In this document: positions 14,332-20,839 of the stretch, piece by piece
How positions within the stretch are numbered: the first letter of the stretch is position 1
How the letters are laid out: every line of letters starts with the position of its first letter
NCBI GenBank assembly: GCA_900470445.1
Contig: UCAU01000011.1
Coordinates: 1-34,195 of the forward strand
Source of the DNA: Hyphomicrobiales bacterium
GTDB taxonomy: Bacteria > Pseudomonadota > Alphaproteobacteria > Rhizobiales > Devosiaceae
Length of the DNA: 34,195 nt
Reading direction: 5' to 3'
Notes under the pieces: model-generated
Told to the model about the DNA's origin: nothing
What the model saw: the letters and a program-made list of their open reading frames with translations, nothing else
The model's database searches: none
Program-made: the position numbers and the translations under genes

Positions 14332-15015
14332 TCAGGCAGTCTGACGATAATCGGCGACGATGCGGCCGGCGGCAAGGGCTTCCCGCTCATAGAGTGCCTT
14401 GCGCCAGGTTTCCTTGAGCGCTGCGGCATACCAATCCTGCATCGAGGGCAAGGCCAGCAGGCGCTGGGCATAGGCAGCGGCAGGGGCGCTGAGCTTGAGA
14501 TCGTAGATCTGCACCCGGAAGGCGACGGCGCTGAAGAAGGCGTCGACGGCGGTGAATCTCTCTCCGGCAAGGAAGGGTCCTCCGAAGCGGGTGAGGCCGT
14601 CGTTCCATAGCGCATCGATGCGGGCGATGTCGTTGGCGAGGCCGTCAGGAATGGCCGAGAGTTCGACCCGGATGCCGACATTCATGCCGCAGATATTGCG
14701 CAAATGGGGGAAGCCCGAATGCATTTCGGCGGCGGCCGAACGCGCAAAGGCGCGGGCGATTTTGTCGGCCGGCCAGACCTGCTCATGGCTCTCGGCCAGG
14801 TATTCGGCGATGGCGAGCGAGTCCCAGACCAGGGTGTCGCCATCGATGAGACAGGGGAAGCGGCCGCTGGGCGAGACATCGCCAAAAGCCAGGGTCGGAC
14901 CATCGTTGAAGGGTCGCAGCTGTTCGTCGAAGGGGATGCCGAGTTCGCGCATCAGCACCCAGGGACGCAGCGACCAGGACGAGTAATTCTTGTTGGCGAC
15001 GTAGAGCTTGAACAT
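14332..15015 (-). CDS. Glutathione S-transferase family protein
   Basis: A 227-residue GST. The thioredoxin-like N-terminal domain begins FKLYVANKNYSSWSLRPW, with the serine pair S12-S13 as candidate glutathione-activating residues, and includes PSGRFPCLIDGDTLVWDSLAIAEYL (in parts). The all-helical C-terminal domain contains GPFLAGERFTAVDAFF. The frame is open to 15063, but ATG 15015 with GGAGG upstream gives the family start. It is 14 bases before allE, so it probably shares that transcript; its part in ureide breakdown is unknown. The ArsR gene lies 49 bases upstream on the same strand. Confidence 0.9.
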   Translation of the reverse strand: MFKLYVANKNYSSWSLRPWVLMRELGIPFDEQLRPFNDGPTLAFGDVSPSGRFPCLIDGDTLVWDSLAIAEYLAESHEQVWPADKIARAFARSAAAEMHSGFPHLRNICGMNVGIRVELSAIPDGLANDIARIDALWNDGLTRFGGPFLAGERFTAVDAFFSAVAFRVQIYDLKLSAPAAAYAQRLLALPSMQDWYAAALKETWRKALYEREALAAGRIVADYRQTA

Positions 15016-15064
15016 GGGACCCTCCAATGGCCGTGGCGTAGCGTCTCGGCAGAGTCGAAGCAAG

Positions 15065-15394
15065 TCAGGCTGGCGTCTCCACCTGCCGTTTGAGCTTGCT
15101 CAGCATGGCGGCGGCATAGGTGGCGTAGGGACCGATCCAGCGCTCGTGCAGGGCGTGGATGGGCAGAGCGTCGAGATGGTTCCAGCGCTCGCGGCCGCGC
15201 CGCTCGACCACGATCAGCCCAGCGTCTTCCAGCACCTTGAGATGCTGCATCACGGTGCAGCGGTCGAGCTCGGGCAGCAGATCGCAGAGCATGCCGGTGG
15301 TGCGGGGTTCATCCTTGAGCAGATCGAGGATATGCCGACGGGCGCGGTGGCTCAGGGCCTTGAAGATGCTGTCGTTTTCGTCTTCAGTTGACAT
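15065..15394 (-). CDS. ArsR-family transcriptional regulator
   Basis: A 109-residue winged-helix repressor: IFKALSHRARRHILDLLKDEP, then the recognition region GMLCDLLPELDRCTVMQHLKVLEDAGLI and the wing VVERRGRERW. There is no arsenic-type CxC metal site; cysteines are present only in the helix-turn-helix. This subtype is often paired with AHSA1/SRPBCC proteins, exactly as found divergently here. The ATG at 15394 lies within the palindromic operator and no ribosome site precedes it, so the transcript is probably leaderless. It may also read on into GST-allE-allA. Confidence 0.92.
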   Translation of the reverse strand: MSTEDENDSIFKALSHRARRHILDLLKDEPRTTGMLCDLLPELDRCTVMQHLKVLEDAGLIVVERRGRERWNHLDALPIHALHERWIGPYATYAAAMLSKLKRQVETPA

Positions 15395-15416
15395 GTTATA
15401 TTTTTATAACATATCG
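15388..15416 (+). promoter_or_regulatory. ArsR operator within the divergent promoter
   Basis: ATGTTATA (15393-15400), four T residues, then TATAACAT (15405-15412): a perfect 8-bp inverted repeat. A consensus -35 TTGACA (15388-15393) and a -10-like ATATCG (15411-15416), 17 bases apart, place the palindrome in the promoter spacer of the SRPBCC gene. On the opposite strand TTGACT (15429-15424) and TATAAA (15408-15403) could drive arsR. Occupation by the repressor would shut both directions. Confidence 0.75.
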
Positions 15417-15446
15417 TAAGTGCAGTCAAGCATGAGGAGAGACAAA

Positions 15447-15899
15447 ATGACTTATGATTTCAGGGTGAGCGGGCGCATCGCCAAGCCGGTGCATGAGGTG
15501 TTCGAGGCGGTGGCCGACCCCAAGCAGCTATCGGGCTATTTCACCACGGGCGGCGCCAAGGGGCGGCTGGAGACCGGCGCAACGGTGAGCTGGGACTTTG
15601 CCGATTTCCCCGGGGCCTTTCCGGTGAAGGTCGAGCGGGTCGAGAAAGACAAGGAAATCGTGTTGCACTGGCAGGCGGCCGATGATGGCGGGCCGGCCTA
15701 TGACACGACGGTCACCATGAGCTTTTCCGGGCTCGATGATGGCCGGACGCTGGTGACCATCGCGGAAAAAGGCTGGCGCGACGGCGATGCAGGGCTCAAG
15801 GCCGCCTTGGGCAATTGCGAAGGCTGGACCGGCATGCTGTGCGCGCTCAAGGCCTATATCGAGCACGGCATCAATCTGCGCGAGGGATTTTATAAGTGA
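15447..15899 (+). CDS. SRPBCC/AHSA1-domain protein
   Basis: A 150-residue START-like (SRPBCC) protein of the AHSA1 group: TYDFRVSGRIAKPVHEVFEAVADPKQLSGYF, a central sheet, and a terminal helix with GWTGMLCALKAYIEHG. Such proteins bind hydrophobic ligands; the name comes from distant similarity to the Hsp90 activator Aha1. ATG 15447 with GAGGAG at 15434-15439 is preferred to upstream in-frame starts. It is controlled by the divergent ArsR operator and is coupled to the VOC gene by a 4-base overlap. Confidence 0.88.
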   Translation: MTYDFRVSGRIAKPVHEVFEAVADPKQLSGYFTTGGAKGRLETGATVSWDFADFPGAFPVKVERVEKDKEIVLHWQAADDGGPAYDTTVTMSFSGLDDGRTLVTIAEKGWRDGDAGLKAALGNCEGWTGMLCALKAYIEHGINLREGFYK

Positions 15900-16258
15900 G
15901 TGCGGAGATCGGCGGCGGCATCAATATTGCCATGAAGGTGCCGACCCATCACTACGAGGTCACATTGGCGTTCTACCGGGACACGCTCAAGCTGCAGCGC
16001 GTTCCGGAGAAGCCGGATGTGGTCGGCTTTATCTATGGGCCGAACCGGCTATGGATCGACCATGTGCCGCAATTGTCGCAAGCCGAGGTGTGGCTGGAGC
16101 TGTTCACGCCGGATTTCCCTGCCGCGGCAAATGCGTTGCAGGGGGCGGGGGTGGTTCGCAATGATGGCATCGAGCCGCTGGGCGAGGGTTTCGCGGGCGG
16201 GTGGTTCTTCAACCCGGCTGGTATCGTGCATCTGGTGCGCACGCCGGACGCCTGGTAA
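15896..16258 (+). CDS. VOC-family protein (glyoxalase/dioxygenase fold)
   Basis: A 120-residue VOC-fold protein with one beta-alpha-beta-beta-beta repeat pair. It begins with KVPTHHYEVTLAFYRDTLKL, continues with FIYGPNRLWIDHV, and ends with GGWFFNPAGIVHLVRTP. GTG 15896 overlaps the upstream stop by 4 bases (GTGA), giving translational coupling. Candidate metal ligands are H in the first strand region, E in VWLELF and H in VHLVR. The reaction cannot be told from sequence; with the SRPBCC partner and ArsR it forms a small regulated module. Confidence 0.85.
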   Translation: MSAEIGGGINIAMKVPTHHYEVTLAFYRDTLKLQRVPEKPDVVGFIYGPNRLWIDHVPQLSQAEVWLELFTPDFPAAANALQGAGVVRNDGIEPLGEGFAGGWFFNPAGIVHLVRTPDAW

Positions 16259-16302
16259 CGCGGCGTTAGGCTTACCAAATCATCAACTATTGGCGCGCAT
16301 AC

Positions 16303-16330
16303 TGGTGCTCATGAGTGAACATGAGCACCA
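16303..16330. terminator. Perfect 11-bp hairpin, possible bidirectional terminator
   Basis: TGGTGCTCATG (16303-16313) and CATGAGCACCA (16320-16330) pair perfectly around AGTGAA. The hairpin lies between the convergent VOC and allantoinase genes. No T tract follows on either strand, so it is not a classic intrinsic terminator. Confidence 0.5.
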
Positions 16331-16430
16331 AAGCGGGCGGCAAACGGCGGATTGGCTGCGGCACAATGTGCCCTGGCTTGGGCTGTTGGCCTTGCTGGCC
16401 ACCCTGTTGCGGGAAGCCGACCTGCCGGAT

Positions 16431-17846
16431 TTACGGCAGGATCGCCTTTAGCCGCAGCAGCGCAATGCGTTCGACCTGCGCGCAGGCCGCCTTGAACTCT
16501 TCGGCGGCGCTGTTGGTGATGCGCGTCTCGAACGCCGCCAGGATCGAGGCCTTGGTATTGTCCTTGACCGCGATGATGAACGGGAAGCCGAATTTTTCGA
16601 CATAGGACGTGTTGAGCGCGGTGAATTTCTCACGCTCGGCATCGGTCAGGGCGTCGAGCCCGGCCGAGGCTTGTTCTTCGGTCGAAGCCGCGGTTAGCCG
16701 CTTGGCGGCGGCCAGTTTGCCGGCCAAGTCGGGGTGGGCGCGCAGCACGGCCAGGCGCTCTTCGTCACTGGCCAGGCGGAACTGGGTGCGCAGGGCGAAT
16801 TGCAGGCCGATGGCGGTGTCGTTGACCGGGGCCAGTTCCCCCTCCCAGGCGCGTTCGGCAATCCAGGGGGAGTGCTCGAAGATCGAACCGAATTTTTCGA
16901 CGAACTCGGGTTTGGGCAGCTGGGACGGGATGAAAGCGGGCGCCTGATAGGGGTGTTCCCTGGCCCAATGCTGGGCGATGTCGAGGCGGGTGGGCACCCA
17001 GACCTTGTCGAAGCTCTTGATATAGTCGACGAACTTTTTGAGCCCCTGGAAGCGGCCGGGCTGGCCGACCAGGCGGCAATGGAGGCCAATCGACATCATC
17101 TTGGGCGAGCCGGCCTGGCCTTCGGCATAGAGGCAGTCGAAACTGTCCTTGAGGAACTGGAAATATTCCTCGCCATTGTCAAAGCCGCTGGCGGTGACGA
17201 AGCGCATGTCATTGGCCGAGAGCGTATAGGGAATGATCAGTTGCGGATTGCCCTGATGCACGCGCCAATAGGGCAGGTCGTCGTCATAGGTGTCCGAGAT
17301 ATAGGCAAAGCCACCGGCCTCTGAGACCAGATCGACGGTGTTGAGCGAGCAGCGGCCGGTGTACCAGCCCAGGGGGCGCTCGCCCGTCGCGATGGTGTGG
17401 AGGCGGATTGCCTCGGCGATCTGCTGGCGCTCGACTTCGGGCGTCATGTCCTTGTGTTCGACCCATTTATAGCCGTGGCTGGCGATTTCCCAGCCGGCGT
17501 CCTGCATGGCGGCCAGCTGGGTCGGGGCGCGCATCAAGGCGGTGGCGACGCCATAGATGGTGACGGGCAGGGCGGCTTCGGTAAACAGGCGGTGCAGCCG
17601 CCAGAAGCCGGCCCGCGCGCCATATTCGTACATGGATTCAACGTTCCAATGGCGCTTGTCCGGCCAGGGCGCGGCGCCCACCACATCGACCAGGAAGGCT
17701 TCGGACGCGGCGTCGCCATGCAGGATATTGTTTTCCCCACCCTCTTCGTAATTGAGCACGAATTGCACCGCCACATGCGCGCCGCCGGGCCAATTGGCAT
17801 TGGGCGGAGTGGGGCCGTGGCCGTGCATGTCGCGGGGGTAACGCAT
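16431..17846 (-). CDS. puuE: Fused allantoinase (PuuE) / OHCU decarboxylase (UraD)
   Basis: A 471-residue bifunctional enzyme. Residues 1 to about 305 are a polysaccharide-deacetylase-like allantoinase of the PuuE type (RYPRDMHGHGPTPPNANWPGG, NYEEGGENN, ASHGYKW, YTGRCSLNT, GLHCRLVGQPGR), opening the allantoin ring to allantoate without metal-amidohydrolase motifs. Residues 310 to 471 are an OHCU decarboxylase with catalytic H325 (IFEHSPWIAERAW), AHPDLAGKLAAAK and SYVEKFGFPFIIAVK. The C-terminal domain thus makes the S-allantoin that the N-terminal domain consumes. The frame is open to 18287, but ATG 17846 gives the canonical PuuE start. It lies 83 bases downstream of the LysR gene on the same strand and may be cotranscribed with it. 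Confidence 0.95.
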   Translation of the reverse strand: MRYPRDMHGHGPTPPNANWPGGAHVAVQFVLNYEEGGENNILHGDAASEAFLVDVVGAAPWPDKRHWNVESMYEYGARAGFWRLHRLFTEAALPVTIYGVATALMRAPTQLAAMQDAGWEIASHGYKWVEHKDMTPEVERQQIAEAIRLHTIATGERPLGWYTGRCSLNTVDLVSEAGGFAYISDTYDDDLPYWRVHQGNPQLIIPYTLSANDMRFVTASGFDNGEEYFQFLKDSFDCLYAEGQAGSPKMMSIGLHCRLVGQPGRFQGLKKFVDYIKSFDKVWVPTRLDIAQHWAREHPYQAPAFIPSQLPKPEFVEKFGSIFEHSPWIAERAWEGELAPVNDTAIGLQFALRTQFRLASDEERLAVLRAHPDLAGKLAAAKRLTAASTEEQASAGLDALTDAEREKFTALNTSYVEKFGFPFIIAVKDNTKASILAAFETRITNSAAEEFKAACAQVERIALLRLKAILP

Positions 17847-17901
17847 TGGACTGTCTCGTGGAAAGGTCGGAGGGAGGGGGTAAGGTAAGCAGATGTGGGG
17901 G

Positions 17902-17920
17902 CAGGGCGCTAGATGCCCTG
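17902..17920 (-). terminator. Small stem-loop after the LysR gene
   Basis: CAGGGC/GCCCTG with a 7-base loop lies 10 bases past the LysR stop. There is no T run, so it may only attenuate transcription into the allantoinase gene. Confidence 0.3.
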
Positions 17921-17929
17921 GCGCAGGGC

Positions 17930-18943
17930 TCACACCGCCCCCGGCAGCGAGACGCCTTCGAAATAGCCTTTGGCGTGGTCGAAAAATATCGCGGGGGCGA
18001 GATGCAATGCGCTGCCGCCGCGGACCATGATGCCGAAGCGGTTGGTGGGCAGGCCGCTGTCTTCGAGCGGGCGGAAGACCAGCGTGCCGCGCTCGATTTC
18101 GTTCTGGGCGCCGATGGGCGTCATGATCGAGGCATAGTGGCCGCCCAGAGCCAGTTCCACCATGAGGCGGATCGAATCGACTTCGACCAGCGGCGGCAGG
18201 ATGGTGGCTGAGCCGCGCAGGAAGGGCTCGATGACTTCGCGGATGGAGATTTCGGGCTTGGCCACGGCCAGCGGATGCTCGATGCATTGGCGGAAGGTGA
18301 GGTGTTTGCTGGCGGCCAGCGGGTGATCGGGCGCCATCACCGCACCGATCCGCACGTCGCGGCGGAAGGCGACGTCGATCTGGCGGGGGGGCTTGGCGAT
18401 GAAACCCAGGCCGATATCGACGCGTTCGTCCAGCAGCCGCTCGATGACGCCCGAGGAGGAGGTGAGCGAGACATCGAGATTAAGCCGGGGATAGCGCCGG
18501 CCGAAATCGGTGATGAGGCGGGGCAGGAAGGACAGGCCAATGCTTTCGGCCGCCGCGATGCGCACCGAGCCGGATTTGATGCCGCGCAGCATTTCGATTT
18601 CGGACACCGCCGCCTCGATTGGGGCGGCCAGCCGGCGGGAATGGCGGAACAGGATTTCTCCTGCTGGGGACAGCCGCAAGCGCCGTTTTTCGCGGATGAA
18701 GAGGGCAATTCCCAAGGCATCTTCAAGCTGAGCGACCTGCCGCGTGATGGCCGATGAGGCGATATCGAGCCGTCGCGCCGCCTCGCGGATCGACAAGTGG
18801 GTCGCCACGGCGTTGAAATAGATCAGCGATGGCTGGTGGAATACCCGTGCCAAAAGGCCCGTGGAAAGGGCGTGCTCGCGGGGGCGGTCCTGTGGCTTTG
18901 GTTTTGAATCCATGATCTTACACTGCTGCCGATCTGGCAGCAT
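17930..18943 (-). CDS. LysR-family transcriptional regulator of the purine island
   Basis: A LysR regulator of 337 residues from ATG 18943, which has GGGAG four bases upstream, or 327 from ATG 18913, which lacks a clear ribosome site. The DNA-binding helix-turn-helix is FNAVATHLSIREAARRLDIASSAITRQVAQLEDALG (seen in parts), followed by LFIREKRRLRLSPAGE. The remainder is the periplasmic-binding-like effector domain. It is divergent from uraH-xdhAB with 78 bases between starts and is followed by the allantoinase gene, so control of purine or ureide breakdown is the natural inference. The inducer is not evident from sequence; urate or a related purine is a guess. Confidence 0.92.
   Translation of the reverse strand: MLPDRQQCKIMDSKPKPQDRPREHALSTGLLARVFHQPSLIYFNAVATHLSIREAARRLDIASSAITRQVAQLEDALGIALFIREKRRLRLSPAGEILFRHSRRLAAPIEAAVSEIEMLRGIKSGSVRIAAAESIGLSFLPRLITDFGRRYPRLNLDVSLTSSSGVIERLLDERVDIGLGFIAKPPRQIDVAFRRDVRIGAVMAPDHPLAASKHLTFRQCIEHPLAVAKPEISIREVIEPFLRGSATILPPLVEVDSIRLMVELALGGHYASIMTPIGAQNEIERGTLVFRPLEDSGLPTNRFGIMVRGGSALHLAPAIFFDHAKGYFEGVSLPGAV
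18924..18940. promoter_or_regulatory. Palindrome, candidate LysR operator
   Basis: GCTGCC-GATCT-GGCAGC is a perfect 6-bp inverted repeat with a 5-base centre. It lies between the two candidate LysR start codons. A second imperfect pair, AATTG (18954-18958) and CAATT (18972-18976), lies in the intergenic gap. Either could be the regulator's site. Confidence 0.45.
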
Positions 18944-19021
18944 AATGCTCCCAAATTGAGAGTATCAAGAACAATTCCACGCGCGCTATGGTTTGTGCGG
19001 GGACGACGCAAGGAGCAGCTT

Positions 19022-19378
19022 ATGGCGGGTAATGCACGCTTGACGACGCACGTATTGGATACGATGCATGGCAAGCCGGCCAAGGGGATGCGGCTTGAGC
19101 TGCTCTATGTGCATGGCGATCATACGCATCACATTGCCGATAGCTATACCAATGGGGACGGCAGGGTCGATCAGCCACTGCTCGACGAGCAGCAGTTCCA
19201 GCATGGCGAATATGAAATCCATTTCCATGTCGGGCAATATTTCGAGCGCCTGGGCGTGGAGCTGGAGGCGCAATTCCTCGACGTGGTGCCGATCCGCTTC
19301 ACGATTTCCGAGGACAAGCATTATCACGTGCCGCTGCTGGTCAGCCCCTTCGCTTATTCGACCTACCGGGGGAGCTAG
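19022..19378 (+). CDS. uraH: 5-hydroxyisourate hydrolase (transthyretin-like)
   Basis: A 118-residue HIUase that hydrolyses 5-hydroxyisourate, the PuuD product, to OHCU. Family landmarks are LTTHVLDTMHGKPA (H10), TNGDGRVD (R48), DKHYHVPLLVSPFAYSTY and the signature C-terminus YRGS. ATG 19022 follows AAGGAG by 7-8 bases; the open frame from 18956 only adds non-conserved residues. There is no signal peptide, so it acts in the cytoplasm. It is the first gene of the xdh operon, with a 3-base gap to xdhA. Confidence 0.96.
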   Translation: MAGNARLTTHVLDTMHGKPAKGMRLELLYVHGDHTHHIADSYTNGDGRVDQPLLDEQQFQHGEYEIHFHVGQYFERLGVELEAQFLDVVPIRFTISEDKHYHVPLLVSPFAYSTYRGS

Positions 19379-19381
19379 GGC

Positions 19382-20839
19382 ATGGCCGAGATCGCCAACG
19401 CCATCCGCTTCATCCTCAATGACGAGGAAATCGCGCTGACCGATGTGGCGGCGGATACCACGCTGCTCGATTTCCTGCGGCTGGAAAAGCGGCTGCGCGG
19501 TTCCAAGGAAGGTTGCGCCGAGGGCGATTGCGGGGCTTGCACCGTGTTGGTCGGGCGACTTGCTGGCGACGAGATGATCTATGACTCGGTCACTGCCTGC
19601 ATTCGTTTCGTGGGGAGCCTGCACGGCACTCATGTGGTGACGGTGGAGCATTTACGGGCGAAGGATGGCACGCTGCATCCCGTGCAGCAGGCCATGGTCG
19701 ATCAGCATGGCAGCCAATGCGGGTTTTGCACGCCGGGCTTTGTGATGAGCCTTTATGGGCTGTGGATGCGCGATCCCCATCCGAGCCAGCCGGCCATTGA
19801 AAAAGCGCTGCAGGGCAATCTTTGTCGCTGCACCGGCTATGCCCCGATCATCCGCGCGGCCAAGGCGATTTCCTCCTATGGCGCCCCAGAGGCCGATCCG
19901 CTGCGGGCCGAGCGCATTGCGCTCAAGGGCAAGATCAAGGCGATCCATGATGGGCGCCGCGTCGAGATTGCCGACCAGATTATCGTGCCGGCGAGCCTTG
20001 ATGATTTTGCTGCCGTCTACGAAGCCAATCCGGGTGCGACCATTGTTGCCGGCTCGACCGATGTGGGGCTGTGGGTCACCAAATTCATGCGCCGCATCGG
20101 CCCGGTGATTTTCATCGGCCATCTGCAAGAACTTAAACGCATCGCCGAAAACGATAGCGAATTGCGGCTTTATGCTGGGGTCAGCTATTCGGAAGCGCTT
20201 CCGTCCATTGCGGCCAATTTCCCGCAATTGGGCGAATTGTGGGATCGCATTGCGGGTGAGCAGATCCGCAATATGGGGACGATCGGCGGCAATATCGCCA
20301 ATGGTTCGCCGATTGGCGATACGCCGCCGCCGCTGATTGCGCTGGGGGCCAAGCTGCATCTACGGCGCGGCGAGCATCGCCGCGAGATCAGATTGGAGGA
20401 TTATTTTCTCGCCTATGGCAAGCAGGACCGCCAGCCAGGCGAGTTTGTCGAAAGCGTCACCATTCCCTATCTGCCGGCGGGTGAGCATTTCGCCACCTAC
20501 AAGATTTCCAAGCGGCGCGAGGAAGATATCTCGGCGCTGTGCGGGGCGTTCCGGGTGTTCGTGACTGATACCGGCGTGGTCGGCATGGTTCGTATTGCCT
20601 TTGGCGGCATGGCGGCGACGCCCAAGCGCGCTAAGGCGGTGGAAGCGGCCCTGGTGGGCAAGCCCTGGACGCTGGAGAATGTGGAAGCGGCGATGGCCGT
20701 GTTTGGCGAGGATTATCAGCCGATTTCCGATATGCGGGCTTCGGCGGAATATCGCCTGCTGACGGCGCAGAACCTGTTGCTGCGGTTTTTCCATGAGACG
20801 ACTGGTCATGGGCAAAGATTGCGGCGGGAGGTGGCGTGA
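19382..20839 (+). CDS. xdhA: Xanthine dehydrogenase small subunit (2Fe-2S, FAD)
   Basis: A 485-residue subunit that carries electrons from the molybdenum site to NAD. The plant-type [2Fe-2S] cluster uses C45, C50, C53 and C73 (GCAEGDCGAC... TAC). The second cluster uses C113, C116, C148 and C150 (SQCGFC... NLCRC). The FAD domain follows around residues 190-370 with IVAGSTDVG and GTIGGNIANGSPIGD, then the CO-dehydrogenase flavoprotein C-terminal domain. Length and domain order are standard for bacterial XdhA. The stop overlaps the xdhB start. Confidence 0.97.
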   Translation: MAEIANAIRFILNDEEIALTDVAADTTLLDFLRLEKRLRGSKEGCAEGDCGACTVLVGRLAGDEMIYDSVTACIRFVGSLHGTHVVTVEHLRAKDGTLHPVQQAMVDQHGSQCGFCTPGFVMSLYGLWMRDPHPSQPAIEKALQGNLCRCTGYAPIIRAAKAISSYGAPEADPLRAERIALKGKIKAIHDGRRVEIADQIIVPASLDDFAAVYEANPGATIVAGSTDVGLWVTKFMRRIGPVIFIGHLQELKRIAENDSELRLYAGVSYSEALPSIAANFPQLGELWDRIAGEQIRNMGTIGGNIANGSPIGDTPPPLIALGAKLHLRRGEHRREIRLEDYFLAYGKQDRQPGEFVESVTIPYLPAGEHFATYKISKRREEDISALCGAFRVFVTDTGVVGMVRIAFGGMAATPKRAKAVEAALVGKPWTLENVEAAMAVFGEDYQPISDMRASAEYRLLTAQNLLLRFFHETTGHGQRLRREVA

